NCBI RefSeq assembly: GCF_048569485.1
Contig: NC_134356.1
Coordinates: 93,387,104 to 93,451,103 of the forward strand
DNA: 64,000 nt
Source of the DNA: Anomaloglossus baeobatrachus
Taxonomy: Eukaryota; Chordata; Amphibia; Anura; Aromobatidae
Direction of reading: 5' to 3'
In this document: positions 1 through 12,086 of the stretch, in pieces
How the letters are laid out: every line of letters starts with the position of its first letter
How positions within the stretch are numbered: position 1 is the first letter of the stretch
Made by a program: the position numbers and the translations under genes
Notes under the pieces: model-generated
Told to the model about the DNA's origin: nothing
The model's input: the letters and a program-made list of their open reading frames with translations, nothing else
Databases searched by the model: none

Positions 1-2110
1 TGACATCTGTTAAGACATTTAGATGTTTCGAAAACTGTATTGCTATGATTTCTCTAGTAAAATATTCTATTAGCAGGAAACACTACACTTTTATCATTTT
101 TAATCTGCTTTATCAGTCAGTTTTAATACACCACATCATATTACTATCTACAATCTTCTTACGTAAAATGTTTACAATATTTGTTTCAAAGCTTAAATAT
201 TTAGAAAAATTTGAGAATCTAGTTTTGCATATTTTTAAGACTTGTAAATTTGAAATCTAATGGTTTCATACATTGATTTTATGTGTGCTTTTAAAAAATG
301 TGTCTTTTTGCTTAGAGATTTATTAAAAGCATAATTTAGAAACCTTTATCAATCAATATGATTATAAAGAAAACTACTTTCATCAATTTTCCAATTCAAC
401 AGGCAGACCAAACTAATGCATTTCTGTAAAATTTCAGTATTAGTAAGTGCCTTATATATGGATATCTGGGCTATAAAAGTCATCATTATTGTCATGCTTA
501 TCATCAACTTTAATTTCTGCTTCAATTTGTCCACTTTTCAAACATTCTTAGAAACTGCAAAATTATACATTCATGTGTTTATCTTGTATGTTCTCACTTT
601 TGATCTGTGTAACATGGATGCAGGCTGGCTAAATAGAGGCACTAACTTTTATTTAAATTTTGTAAGTGCTTCCCTTTTAGTCACTCTGCTCACCATGAAT
701 GTTCTTCAATGCATCAATATTAATGTTACATACTATATTTCCATTTTGAAATTAAAACAAATTACTAATGTTTTTGGAGATCTGCACAATTTAAAAACTA
801 TTATCAATCAATATGTTTCTAAAGAAAACTGCATTTGTCAATTTTACAATTCAACAGGCAGACCAAACTAATGCATTTCTTTAAAATTTCAGTATCAGTA
901 ACTGCTTCATTTTGGTTTATCTGAGCCATATAAGTCATCATTATTGTCAAGCTTATCATCAGCTTTAAATTTTGCTGCAATTTGTTCAGTTTTCAAATAT
1001 TCTTAGGAACTGCAAAATTATACATTCATGTGTTTAGCCTGCATATTCTTACTTTTGGTCTGTGTAACATGGCTGTAGGTTGGCTAAACGGAGGCACTAA
1101 CTTTCATTTCAAATAGTAAGTGCATCCTGTTTCGTCACTCTGCTCACCATGAACGTTCTTCAATGCGTCAACAATAATGTTATTTATTATAGTTCTATTT
1201 TTAAATTTAAAAAACTTACTTTTGGAGTTTTGCTTAATTTTAAAACTATTATAAAACAAAATGTTTATAAAGAAATCTGCAGTCATCAATTTTACCTTGC
1301 AACAGGCAGACCAAACTAATGTATTTCTGTAAAATTTCAGTATCAAAAGTGCTTTATTTTGGTATATCTGAGCCATATAAATAATCATTATTGTAATGCT
1401 CATCCTCAGCTTTAATTTCTTCTGCAATTTGTTCAGTCTTCAAATATTCTTAGGATCTGCAAAATTATACGTTAATGTGTTTAGCCTGTATGTTTTTATT
1501 TTTTTATCTGTGTAACATGGATGCAGGCTGGCTAAACAGAAGCACTAACTTTTTTTTAAATAGTAAGTGCATCCTGTTTTGTCACTCTGCTCACCATGAA
1601 TGACCTTCAATGAAAAAACATTATTGTTACATACTATATTTCTATTTTTAAATTAAAAAAAAGTAATGTTTTTGGAGTGTTGATGAACATCTACCCTGAG
1701 TTCTTGAAGCCAAATTTACAAACTGTGAGTAAATGAACAAAAGATTTCCTTTGCATAGCCATTCATTTAAGTTGCTAATTAAGTTACACTTGCTAAAGGT
1801 AAGATAAACAAACAAAGTAATCATGTTTGTTAAGCAAATTAAGGGAGGTGCAAGAACACTTCATTTTCATTGGTTTCAGGGTTAATTGTTCCAGCTAATA
1901 AAAAGGGGAGATATTCTGACAATCTTTCACTTACTGAAGGGAACCCTGAAGTACCATGTCTTTTTTTCATTTAGGTAAGCAGTCATTTTATTTTAGTTAC
2001 CTGACATCTGTTAAGACATTTAGCTTTAAATTTTGCTGCAATTTGTTCAGTCTTCAAATATTCTTAGGAACTGCAAAATTATACATTCATGTGTTTAGAA
2101 GGAACATTAC
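1..2110. repeat. AT-rich ~450-bp tandem repeat
   Basis: A block beginning with caggcagaccaaactaatg recurs at about 400, 855 and 1303, so the period is about 450 bp. Each unit also holds a tract ending in a tgtgtaacatgg-type segment and a gcaaaattatac segment. A partial unit reappears at 2000-2100. The opening bases tgacatctgttaagacattt return at 2002, suggesting the whole block is framed by copies of the same sequence. No coding potential is seen. 1680-2000 looks like non-repeated AT-rich spacer. Confidence 0.75.
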
Positions 2111-2118
2111 AATTGAAT

Positions 2119-2460
2119 TTAGGTTAGTCTGCTGTTATCTAGTGGGGTTGAGAAGTCTGGGCTGATCCCCGCTTTGTTAATTTTGATAATAGTCACCCTG
2201 TCAGCATTTTTAGTTGACAGGAGGATGCACCTATGGGTTATTATGCTTACTACAACACTAGAAACTCGCTCAGACAAAACACTAGTAGCAGGGCAGGCCA
2301 GCACTTCCAAGGTGTAGAGGGACAGTTCATGCCTTGTGTCAAGTTTGGATACCCAATAGTTGTACTGCACAGAGGAATTATGGAGGATGGTGGTTCGATC
2401 AGCTAGATAATCCTTCACCATCTTCATAAACTTTCCCATCCTTGGCAAAGTACCCATCAC
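2119..2460 (-). pseudogene. hAT transposase C-terminal remnant
   Basis: The minus-strand frame reads through a segment resembling the hAT C-terminal dimerisation region: a WVSKLDTRHELSLYTLEVLA stretch, then CPATSVLSERV (family pattern: P-A-T-S-x-x-S-E-R-V-F), then an ITHRC / LLSTKNADR stretch like the usual 'hRcrLspenvdrL'. Only about 110 residues survive, and no N-terminal BED finger or catalytic core is visible nearby. The sequence to about 2700 may be more of the same gene but is too eroded to assign. Read as an old autonomous hAT fossil, or a host gene derived from one, now non-functional. The family call is fairly secure. Confidence 0.6.
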
Positions 2461-3012
2461 ATCAGAGCCTGAGCGCTGGAAGGTCTAATGATAGTGTCCT
2501 AGACCTTTGACAATGTTCCCCTTCCTCTGATGATCCTGCTGTATGTCTTCTTCCCCTCTACTCCTTGGTTGTCTACGGACCTCTGACCTCTGTCGCCAGT
2601 ATTGTCATATGGGTTTGCTCTGGCCTACGGCCTCTGCGTGCACCCTCATCAGTGAGACATTCACTTTCCTGTCCCTTACTGCATGCCTTGCGCATTTGAA
2701 ATCATATGCACAGCTAAAAACAGTATTATTAGAAAAAATAATTCATTTACATTAGCCTTTAAAAGGACTGTTGGATATATATGGCAGCACCAAGGACTGT
2801 AACGCAGTGAACCCTGCCTAAATGTCTACAATACACTATCCTTACTCCAGAAATTAACTACACTAATTGCAGACTAAGAGCAGTAATATTTGAGAATAGA
2901 ATCTATTTAAATTAGCCCTGAAAAGGAAAGTTGGCTGTACGTAGCCTCTAACAGGCTATCTTTTCTCCAGCAGCTTGCCTTATACTAAATGCAGATAAAA
3001 GTAGTATTAGTA

Positions 3013-3834
3013 GAGAATAGAATAGATTTTTTACGTAGCAGCAGTAAGGTCTATAAGGCTAGAATCCTTGCCTACATGCCTTTAATACACTATCCTATTA
3101 CATTGAGTTTGAAGTACACTAAATGCAGATATGAGTGGTATTAGTGTAGAATAGAATCTATTTACATTATCCCTGAAAAGAAGTGTTGGTTTAGTGTTGC
3201 ACCAGCAGGTACTGTGACGCTATATGACACTGTTCCCTCTCCAGTAGAAATTCTTCCTACACTAAGTACAGCTAATAGCACTATTATTAGAGAATAGAAC
3301 AAATTTCTTACGTAGCAACAGCAAGGTTTGTAAGGTTAGAATCCCTGCCTACAAGCCTCTAATACACTATCCCTTCTCCATCAGCTTGCCCCACACTAAA
3401 TGCAGATAAGAGCAGTATTATTAGAGAATAGAATAGATTTTTTACGTAGCAGCAGTAAGGTCTATAAGGCTAGAATCCTTGCCTACATGCCTTTAATACA
3501 CTATCCTATTACATTGAGTTTGAAGTACACTAAATGCAGATATGAGTGGTATTAGTGTAGAATAGAATCTATTTACATTATCCCTGAAAAGAAGTGTTGG
3601 TTTAGTGTTGCACCAGCAGGTACTGTGACGCTATATGACACTGTTCCCTCTCCAGTAGAAATTCTTCCTACACTAAGTACAGCTAATAGCACTATTATTA
3701 GAGAATAGAACAAATTTCTTACGTAGCAACAGCAAGGTTTGTAAGGTTAGAATCCCTGCCTACAAGCCTCTAATACACTATCCCTTCTCCATCAGCTTGC
3801 CCCACACTAAATGCAGATAAGAGCAGTATTATTA
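3013..3834. repeat. ~411-bp higher-order duplication in the array
   Basis: About 411 bp (three basic units, including a distinctive cattgagtttgaagtac variant) is repeated back to back almost without change: 3013-3423 and 3424-3834. Neighbouring units are much more diverged, so this is a recent local duplication by unequal exchange or replication slippage. Confidence 0.85.
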
Positions 3835-4101
3835 GAGAATAGAATATATATTTTTTTATGTAGCAGCAGAAAGATCTGTAAGGCTAAAATCCCGACTATA
3901 TGCTTCTAACACACTATTCCTTCTCCAGCAGTTTGGCTTCCAATAAATGCAGATAAGAGCGTTATTATTAGAGAATAGAATAGCTATTTTACGTAGCAGC
4001 AGAAAGGTCTGTAAAGCTAGAATCCATGTCAATATGCCTCCAATACACTATGCCTTCTCCAACAGCTTGTCCTACACTAAATGCGGCATTATTAGAGAAT
4101 A

Positions 4102-5662
4102 GAGTCATGGCCAAAAGTTTTGAGAATGCTACAAATATTAATTTTTACAAAGTCTACTGCTTAAGTTTTTCTAATGGCAATTTGCATATACTCCAGAATG
4201 TCATAAAGAGTGATCAGCTTAACAGCAATTACTTGCAAAGTCAATATTGGCTAAGAAAATGAACTTTAACCCCTAAACACATTTCAACATCATTGCATTC
4301 CTGCCTTAAAAGGAGCAGCTAACATTGTTTTAGTGATTGTTCCATTAACACAGGTGTGGGTGTTGATGAGGACAGGGCTGGCGATCAATCAGTCATGATT
4401 AAGTAAGAATGACACCACTGGACACTTTAAAAGGAGGCTGGTGCTTGGTATCATTGTTTCCCTTCAGTTAACCATGGTTATCTCTAAAGATACATGTGCA
4501 GCCATCATTGCTCTGCACAAAAATGGCCTAACAAGGAAGAGTATCGCAGCTACAAAGATTGCACCTCAGTCAACAATCTATCGCATCATCAAGAACTTCA
4601 AAGAGAGAGCTTCCATTGTTGCCAAAAAGGCTCCTGGGCGCCCAAGAAGGACCAGCAAACTCCAGGACCGTATCTTAAAACTGTTTCAGCTGCGGGATCA
4701 GGCTACCAGCAGTGCTGAGCTAGCTCAGCAATGGCAGCAGGCTGGTGTGAGTGCTTCTGCACGCACTGTGAGGCGGAGACTCTTTGAGCAAAGCCTGGTT
4801 TCAAGGAGGGCAGCAAAGAAGCCACTTCTCTCCATAAAAAACATCAGGGACCGACTGATATTCTGCAAAAGGTACAGGGAGTGGACTGCTGAGGACTGGG
4901 GTAAAGTCATTTTCTCAGATGAATCCCCTTTTCGATTGTTTGAGACATCTGGAAAACAGCTGATTAGGAGAAAAAGAGGTGAGCGCTACCACCAGTCTTG
5001 TCTCATGCCAACTGTTAAGCATCCTGAAACGATTCATGTGTGGGGTTGCTTCTCAGCCAAGGGAGTTGGCTCACTCAGTCTTGCCTAAAAACACAGCCAT
5101 GAATAAAGAATGGTACCAGAATGTCCTCCAAGAGCAACTTCTCCCAACTGTCCAAGAGCAGTTTGGCGCCCAACAATGCCTTTTCCAGCATGATGGAGCA
5201 CCTTGCCATAAAGCAAAAGTGATCACTAAATGGCTCATGGAACAAAACATAGAGATTTTGGGTCCATGGCCTGGAAACTCACCAGATCTTAATCCCATTG
5301 AGAACTTGTGGGCAATCATCAAGAGACGGGTGGACAAACAAAAACCAACAAATTCTGGCAAAATGCCAATGCTTATGCAAGAATTGACAGCTATCAGTCA
5401 GGATTTGGTCCAGAAGTTTATTGAGAGCATGCCAGGGAGAATTGCAGAGGTCCTGAAGAAGAAGGCTCAACACTGCAAATATTGACTTGCTGCATTAACT
5501 CATTCTAACTGTCAATATAACCTTTTGGTACTCATAATATGATTGCAATTATATTTCTGTATGTGATGTAAACATCAGACAAACACAATTAAAAACCAGA
5601 GGGCAACAGATCATGTGAAAATATAATTTTGGTGTCATTCTCAAAACTTTTGGCCATGACTG
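4102..5662 (+). mobile_element. Tc1-like DNA transposon
   Basis: A 1.56-kb element flanked by TA (4100-4101 and 5663-5664), inserted in an array unit whose two halves (attagagaa / gagtagatttt) rejoin perfectly. The ends are inverted: tcatggccaaaagttttgag at the left, matched by its reverse complement at the right, with one mismatch in the outer ~27 bp. Length, TA target and transposase are all typical of Tc1/mariner. The transposase carries a frameshift, so this copy is not autonomous; its nearly intact ends suggest it is fairly young. Confidence 0.95.
4471..5485 (+). pseudogene. Tc1-like transposase, one frameshift
   Basis: The likely start is the ATG at 4471 (MVISKDTCAAII). The first frame holds the paired helix-turn-helix DNA-binding region, with a GRPR hook (KKAPGRPRRTSK) between the two HTH motifs. 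The DDE domain follows: first Asp in VIFSDESPF, second Asp in QHDGAPCHK and the Glu in SPDLNPIENLW. The reading frame changes near 5080-5088, just after KGVGSL; the context suggests loss of two bases there, since downstream sequence resumes VLPKNTAMNKEWYQ in the next frame. All three catalytic acidic residues are present. About 338 codons, normal for the family. Confidence 0.93.
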
Positions 5663-6295
5663 TAGAGTAGATTTTATTTAAGTATCAGCAGCAGCAAGGT
5701 TTGTAAGGTTAGAATCCCTGCCTACAAGCCTCTAATACACTACACTTTCTCCATTAGCTTGTTCCACACTAAATGCAGAAAAAAGCAGTATTAGAAAATA
5801 GAATACATTATTTATGTAGCAGCATAAAGATCTGTATGGCTGGAATCCTGGAATGCCTATTTGCCTCTAATACACTATCCCTTCTCCAGCAGATTGCCTT
5901 ACACTAAATGCAGATGAGAGCAGTATTATTAGAGAATAGAATCTATATAAATTAGCCCTGAAAATGACTGTTGGTTGTATGTAGCAGCAGAAAGGTCTGT
6001 AAGCCTAGAATCCCTGCCTATAAACCATCCTAATTGCAGCTAAGAGCGGTATTATTAGAGAAGAGAGTTTTTACATAGTAGCAGCAAGGTCTGTCATCCC
6101 TGCCTACTACATGCCTCTAATACACTATCCGTACTCCACAAACTAACCCTAAAATAATGGCAGACTAAGAGCGGTATTAGTGTAGAATAGAATCTATTTG
6201 AATTAGCCCTGAAAAGGACTGTTGATTTAATGTTGCACCAGGAGGTAGGGTGACACAATAAGACACTGTCCCTTCTGCAGAAGAAACTCTCCTAA

Positions 6296-6813
6296 GGCTG
6301 CTTTCACACTTGCGTCATTTTGCATCAGTTGCAATCTGTTGTGCGACTGATGTAACGGATGCGTTGCAGATAGTGCCACAACTGATGCGACTGATGCTGC
6401 AAAAACACTGATCCGTTGCAGCTTTTTTTTTTCCAGAATTTACTCATCTGAGCATGCTCAGTTGGTAAATGACGGATCCGTCACAGGAATCCATCCAGTG
6501 ACGCATTCCAACGGATTCCATTCCTATAGGCTTCCATTATAAAAACGACGGACACCGACGGAATCCTGCACATTGCGTTTTTTTGACGCTCCGAAAAACG
6601 CTACGTGGTGCATTGCTGCCGCCCGACTGTCAGTCATTCCACGAATGATGTGTCGCGCACCGGATGCAAAGCAAAGGCCATCAGTTGCAATCCGTTGTCC
6701 ATACAAGTATAGGGGAAAAAAACGGAATCCTGCAAAATATTTTGAAGGATACCGTATTTCCTCAAGGCGACGTATTGCAACTGATGCAAAGCCATGCAAG
6801 TGTGAAAGCAGCC
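6296..6813. mobile_element. Harbinger-type MITE
   Basis: A 518-bp non-coding element with inverted ends: ggctgctttcacacttgc at the left and its perfect reverse complement at 6796-6813. It is flanked by taa (6293-6295) and tta (6814-6816), and the host tandem-repeat sequence continues on both sides. GG-starting ends and a 3-bp A/T target fit PIF/Harbinger, but without a transposase that superfamily is an inference; hAT is less likely because no 8-bp duplication is seen. The larger element at 53098-56095 shares the ctttcacacttgcgt end. Confidence 0.75.
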
Positions 6814-7373
6814 TTACACTAAATCCAGATAAGAACGGTAATATTAGAGCATAGAATACATTTTATTAAGTAGCAGTAGTAGCAAGGACTGTAAGGCTAA
6901 GATTCCTGCCCACATGCCTTTAATACACTACCCCTTCTCCAGAAGCTTGCCCTACACTAAATGCAGATAAGAACGGTATTATTAGAGAATAGAATAGATT
7001 TTTTTACATAGGAGCAGCAAGGTCTGTAGGGCTAGAATCCCTGCCTATAGGCCTTGTGAGACTCATGTGGGACAAGTGGATGAGGGCAGGTATATCTCAC
7101 CCCGGTATCGGTCCTATGTGACTTAGCCGGTCAGGATCACCTGGCTACTAATGGATTAATGGGATGTGAAGGACTGATGTAAAAGGGAATCTGGGAAGTT
7201 GGGGGAGGGTCTCCATCTGGGCAACACAGTAAGCCTGTCTGTGTAGGAGACACTTGTAAGTTGGAGCAGTGCTTTATAAATAGTATATAACCCCAGCACT
7301 CAAAATGAAAGCAAGAGATTTTTTTGTGATGCAAGTGAATTTATTGACACACTGCAAAAGTGAACCTAAACCA

Positions 7374-7418
7374 GAGCAACACCGACGTTTCGGCGTAGAG
7401 CCTTTCTCAAGGTAGTTG
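7374..7418 (-). ncRNA. hammerhead-like motif (degenerate)
   Basis: On the minus strand: a cttgagaaaggc segment, loop tctac, then gccgaaacgtcgg. GGC/GCC form stem II, GAAAC is intact, and GUC precedes the expected cleavage site. A stem I can be drawn between gcaac-t-acc and ggtgttgc (8 pairs, one bulged T). The usual CUGANGA box is changed to a CUUGAGA-like form, so activity is doubtful. The same degenerate form occurs in both arms of PLE C. Confidence 0.55.
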
Positions 7419-7802
7419 CCTGCAAAGGTGTGAAAAATGACAAAATGAGTGCATGTATGTACAGGTGGGACACAGAATATATACAGAATAAATACAAAAA
7501 TATTTACAAAAATGTACATGTAGGGAAAGAACATACATCAATGGTTACAGCTGGATGGCGCGGGTCACAAAGGACAACCGAAATGCATAAAGGGAGGCAA
7601 GGTTCTTTCACAATTGCAGAGTGTGCTCTAATAACATAAGGGAGATAAAAGTTAGTAGGCATGTTTCAGACAAGGAAGTACCATGGGGAAAAAGGGACAA
7701 ATGGATTGTCAGGCAAAGGTACAAGCAAAGTCAATATCCTGGGGTGTGGAGAGCAGAGCAAGCCTAGCAAAGGAAGAATATGGTAGTAAAAGAAATGAGA
7801 CA

Positions 7803-8340
7803 TGTATAGAAAGAAAGAGGGAGAAAGAGAAAGAGGGAGAAAGAGAAAGAGGGAGAAAGAGAAAGAGGGAGAAAGAGAAAGAGGGAGAAAGAGAAAGAGG
7901 GAGAAAGAGAAAGAGAAAGAGGGAGAAAGAGAAAGAGGGAGAAAGAGAAAGAGGGAGAAAGAGAAAGAGGGAGAAAGAGAAAGAGGAAGAAAGAGAAAGA
8001 GAAAGAGAGAGAGAAGAGAAAGAGGGAGCAAGAGAAAGAGGGACCAAGAGAGAGAGGGAGCAAGAGAGAAGAGAGGGAGAAAGAGAGAGAGGGAGAAAGA
8101 GAGAGAGGGAGAAAGAGAGAGAGGGAGAAAGAGAGAGAGGGAGAGAGAGGGAGAAAGAGAAAGAGGGAGAAAGAGAGAGAGGAAAAAAGAGAGAGAGGAA
8201 AAAAGAGAGAGAGGGAGACAGAAAAAGAGGGAGGAAGAGAAGAGAGGGAGAAAGAGAGGGAAAGAAGGAAAGGAGAGAAGGAGGGAAAGAGAAAGAACGT
8301 AGAGAGAGGAAAGGGGAGGAAGAGGAAGAGAACAGCAGAT
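7803..8340 (+). repeat. GA-rich minisatellite (gaaagagggaga)n
   Basis: An almost pure purine tract of about 540 bp built from gaaagaggga-type units with variants. It creates long Arg/Glu/Lys-rich frames on the + strand and Ser/Leu/Pro-rich frames on the - strand; these are not genes. The tract could form triplex DNA. Confidence 0.95.
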
Positions 8341-10234
8341 GAGCACAGCAACCATAAGGAGCAAGGAGAGAGCTACATACCGTATGCAGAGGAGTGACAG
8401 TGTCACTGTGGAGGATGGGTGAACGCCTGTAACAGAGAATATCATAGCCTGGTGAGGTCGAAAGCAGGGTGCAGAGATGGTGCCTGGGAGGGCAAGGGGG
8501 AGCGTTACCTGCAGTAACGGCCTGTAGAAAACAGCAGAGGCTGGGTGTATGGCGGCAGCGGCGAGAGCCCCAGACGCTGTCTGGCGCCATTATAAGGGGG
8601 AGGGGATGGCTATGGAAGGTGGAGGGGAGTGCGTCATATCCGGTGGAGCGTCACAGCCGGTCACGCGCATGTGGAACGCATAGTGCGGCCCACAGGGCTG
8701 GCAGTGGAAGGTGGAGGGAAGGGGAGCGCGTCATATCCGGTGACGCGTCACATCCAGTGACGCGCTGTGGGACGCATATGTGGAACGCATAGTGCGGCCC
8801 ACGTTAGTGACACGCGCAGTCACATGCTGTATGGGCAGGCATAGTAATTATAGAGAGGGCGTTGCAACAGTGCAGGGCTGTGTGTGGTGTGGAATACTAT
8901 AGATGGGTGACATTACCTGCTGCAGGGCGTGGAGGAGAGCGTGCCACTAGGGGGAGGTGCAGGAGAGGAAGGGATCAATTGTGGGAGATCTGAAAGGGAA
9001 ATGGAGAAAAAAGGCATTAGTATACACAAGCTGAAGAATATGATAGGAGCATATTGGAATGTAATGGGCTAAAGCCTGTTGGAAAAACCGGTATCATAAT
9101 ATATAAGGAGAAAAATATACATTATTAGTATAGGAATACAATAAGCACAATGGGATATAAAAGGCCAAAGTATATTCGTATAGAGATATATACGGATTGG
9201 AATGCAATAGGCATATTAGAGTGCCATGAGTCACCAAGGGTCAGGTTCATAACACATTAGAGAAACACAAAGAAAAACACAAAGAAAAAGCCCCCTTGTT
9301 AAAGGTCAAATGGCATAAAGAGACCTAATGAGCAAACCAGAAGAAAACTAGGTAAAATTGGAGAAGTTGGTTAAGTAGGGGCCTCAAGCGTCAGTTACAC
9401 CTTGAATTCAGCTGTCTGCCTGAGGTGAATACGTGCCCTTTGAACCCAGCAAAGGCGATCCCGGAGCGTGTTATCACATTGTGGTGGAGAACACGGGCAG
9501 CACGTTAAAGCGCTTCATAATGGATGATGTGGTGAAAGCGCTGGTACAATCCGCAGCTGTGCAGCAAGAAGCTAATCGCTTGATGTCGGCACAGTTGAAG
9601 GAACTGGTAGAATCGACGGTTAGAGACCGCCAACTTTTGCAGCAGGTGGCGCAGCGTCTGGCGACCGTACCTGAGAGTAATGCAGAGGCTGACCAGAGGG
9701 TGATTCATGTGAGTCGGTACTGGCAGAAATTAACCACAGAGGACGATGTGGAAGCTTACCTGACCACGTTTGAACGGACGGTGGAGCGGGAAAAGTGGCC
9801 AAAGGAGCGATGGGCCGGCTTGATTGCGCCGTTTTTGGCCGGTGAGGCCCAAAAGGCCTACTTTGATCTCGAGCCTGAAGCAGCGCATGACTTTGATAAA
9901 CTAAAAGCCGAGATCCTTGCCCGGCTGGGAGTGACTACGGCCGTGCGAGCACAGAGAGTTCACCAATGGACTTAGCCCGATAAACCACCACGGTCACAGA
10001 TGTTCGACCTTATTCACTTGACCAAGAAATGGCTACAGCCCGAGGTTTTGACAGCGCCAGAGATGATACAAAGAATTGTCCTCGAGAAGTACCTAAGAGC
10101 TCTACCGCCATCTCTGAGAAAGTGGGTAAGCCATGGAAACCCCACGACAGCGGATCAGCTAGTGGATCTAGTGGAGCATTATTCCTTGTTTATTTATATA
10201 GCTACTGGTACTGTACCACACTGATAAATTAGAC

Positions 10235-10490
10235 AAAAGCAGCAAGGACGGGGTACAAAGTATTAAAATTTAACCTTTAATAAGTCCTATTAAAACGGAA
10301 GCAGGTAAAGCCTTACTCCACAGTAGTTATCTTAAAACCAACACAAAACAATCCCCTTTAGCATGTATAGGGGTACCATCAAGGCCAGGACAACGCCTGT
10401 ACAGATAACAGAAACAGGTAAGCTGACCCGTGCTAGGTATACACCAGGACAGCTCACCGGTAGGGCTTGGACCACCACAGTATCAAAATA
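10235..10490 (+). repeat. left arm of PLE B inverted repeat
   Basis: Begins aaaagcagcaaggacggg and ends agtatcaaaata. It is the reverse complement of 11831-12086, with very few or no differences seen by eye. Confidence 0.93.
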
Positions 10491-10667
10491 AGGTCCAAGA
10501 ACCCTGTATTTATAGATAGAGGAGGATGGAACGATCTCACCACATCAGACGGCGATCCAACCACTATCAAAAAAGATCCTCATATCTTCCTGGGCGTCCC
10601 AGTGGTCCTATTCAGTGGACTTAACACCTGGTCCCCTTAAAGAGATTGAGGTCCTGATGTCCTTGTT

Positions 10668-10708
10668 CTCCCAACGCGTTTCATATACAAAGATAATCGT
10701 CAGGGGAG
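10668..10708 (-). ncRNA. type I hammerhead ribozyme in PLE B
   Basis: On the minus strand: stem I strand ctccc, core CUGACGA (fits CUGANGA exactly), a stem II region ttatctttgtatat, core GAAAC, then gcGUU as cleavage triplet (NUH rule), and stem I partner gggag (5 perfect pairs). Stem II is weak, so activity is uncertain. It lies downstream of the endonuclease gene, where Penelope elements are known to carry hammerheads. Confidence 0.7.
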
Positions 10709-11587
10709 TATAGAGAGTCAATCCTTACATCAGAAGGACAGGACAGGACATGCTGTGAAAACCAAATATAAAACATCAGATACCTATAACATAGAACAGA
10801 CTCACCATGCGAACCGATAGGAAAAGTACCGGCAGGGACTTACCGGACGGCAAACAGCGGGGCTCCTATATGCTGCGCACCGCTGCATTGCGCCCGCCAT
10901 CTTTTTAAGCCCTGCTCGGCTGCCCACGTGTGACGCTGCATCAGTGCAGACCCTCCCACACTTCCGGGTCGCACTGTGGAACGCAGGCCTGAACCGCAAA
11001 CGTCACACAACCAAAGACGTAGCTGGCGCATGCGCAGAGCCCGCCGCCAGGAGAAGGCAGCGAGCATTGTCAAAGGCGTCACGCCCCCTCATATTGAACA
11101 GATTGATTCCACTGAGCGGGCAGGGAGACATAGCACCAGCACAACAAAGTTGTGCACAGGGCTAACTGGCTCATAAAGGGAAAAACCCTAAAGCCAAAGG
11201 GTGAGGGTAACACAAACCCCCTCAAACCCATACCAGATATATGACAAATAACCTGGCTCATAGACCAAAAACGGTGTCACTTTTAGCAAAAGGAGGGGGA
11301 TTAGCACACAGAGAAAATACAAAAATACATAAATATACCCCTACAGCACAAGGAGGTAGAGAGAAGGTCACTTGAAAAACAGGTCTTTTGGGACATGGAT
11401 TAGTAAAATCGGGGGCAAAGAAAGGGGCAGAAAAGAGGAAAATAAGACCTACCTACACCTCCACCACTAATACTACCTAAAAAAGGCAGGCCCTACCTGT
11501 CTGCGGAGGTCGGCACCCTAAAATAGACGGTGAGAGGCGCCCCCGCTCGTGCGACGGCTAGCCCTCCTATCTAATAACAGCCTATTT

Positions 11588-11854
11588 TCACAAAAAGGGT
11601 GCAAAGGACAGGATTTCATTAAGACCAGAGGGGGTAACAGTTCTTAACCTGAAGATCCACTCAGCCTCACGCTGAAGGATCCTCTTGTTCCAGTCCCCAC
11701 CTCGCTTTGGAGGAAAAATCATATCAATACCCTGAAAGGAAATCCACCCAGGGTCACCGTTATGCATTGTATTGACATGCTTCGCTAGGGGGGTATCATT
11801 CCTCAACCTGAGATCCCTCAAGTGCTCAAGTATTTTGATACTGTGGTGGTCCAA
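11588..11854 (-). pseudogene. Penelope GIY-YIG endonuclease, C-terminal half
   Basis: The frame encodes EHLRDLRLRNDTPLAKHV, then ISFQGIDMIFPPKRGGD, then LQREAEWIFRLRT and TPSGLNEILSF. These are the conserved C-terminal blocks of Penelope GIY-YIG domains (R-H-hydrophobic helix, RGGD, the REa.WIfrL helix with its Glu, and the P.GLNE tail). The GIY and YIG strands and the entire reverse transcriptase are missing because the copy is 5'-truncated at about 11831. The apparent first dozen residues are read from the inverted arm and are not part of the protein family. Confidence 0.85.
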
Positions 11855-12086
11855 GCCCTACCGGTGAGCTGTCCTGGTGTATACCTAGCATGGGTCAGCT
11901 TACCTGTTTCTGTTATCTGTACAGGCGTTGTCCTGGCCTTGATGGTACCCCTATACATGCTAAAGGGGATTGTTTTGTGTTGGTTTTAAGATAACTACTG
12001 TGGAGTAAGGCTTTACCTGCTTCCGTTTTAATAGGACTTATTAAAGGTTAAATTTTAATACTTTGTACCCCGTCCTTGCTGCTTTT
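11831..12086 (-). repeat. right arm of PLE B inverted repeat
   Basis: Begins tattttgatactgtgg and ends cgtccttgctgctttt. Partner of 10235-10490. The arm joins the truncated endonuclease frame at 11831. Confidence 0.93.

Larger units (their letters stand above)
2700..7054. repeat. ~130-bp tandem array, interrupted by transposons
   Basis: Units of roughly 130-140 bp share these blocks: attagagaatagaat, then tacgtagcagcag, then aaggtctgtaaggctagaat, then ctaatacactatcccttctc, then acactaaatgcagat. About twenty diverged units lie at 2700-4099, 5665-6295 and 6814-7054. Tc1 (4102-5662) and a MITE (6296-6813) sit inside it, and the array resumes at 21670 beyond the gypsy element. The flanking units rejoin cleanly if the insertions are removed. 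A short piece of the same consensus also occurs at 61881, so the array belongs to a dispersed repeat rather than being an isolated satellite. Confidence 0.85.
7278..9384 (-). mobile_element. Penelope-like fragment A, inside the 5' LTR
   Basis: A 2.1-kb insertion that separates the two parts of the 5' LTR; no target duplication is visible. No protein gene is present. Assignment rests on a hammerhead-like motif on the minus strand at 7374-7418 resembling the one in PLE C (38564-43307), on a CpG-rich promoter-like stretch (about 8460-8830) like those in PLE C, and on the neighbouring, clearly Penelope-type insertion B. It also contains a GA-rich minisatellite. Family assignment is an inference. 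Confidence 0.5.
7055..9478 (+). repeat. 5' LTR of the Gmr1-like element (split)
   Basis: 7055-7277 and 9385-9478 match the two ends of the 3' LTR (21218-21669). It begins tgtgagactcatg and ends gtgttatcaca. The middle is occupied by a Penelope-type insertion (7278-9384). Confidence 0.92.
10189..12086 (-). mobile_element. Penelope-like element B, inside gag
   Basis: A 1.9-kb insertion with a perfect 15-bp target duplication (gagcattattccttg at 10174-10188 and 12087-12101). On the minus strand it holds the C-terminal half of a Penelope GIY-YIG endonuclease (11848-11588) and, downstream, a hammerhead ribozyme (10708-10668). The outer ends form a 256-bp inverted repeat (10235-10490 and 11831-12086), nearly identical. 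The coding part is 5'-truncated, and the right arm is an inverted copy of the 3' part placed directly upstream. Penelope elements are known for 5' truncation and for inverted terminal copies. Confidence 0.88.

Noticed and set aside
7666-8590. Ser/Leu-rich and Arg/Glu-rich frames up to 293 codons
   Set aside because: Generated by the GA-rich tract; low complexity on both strands.
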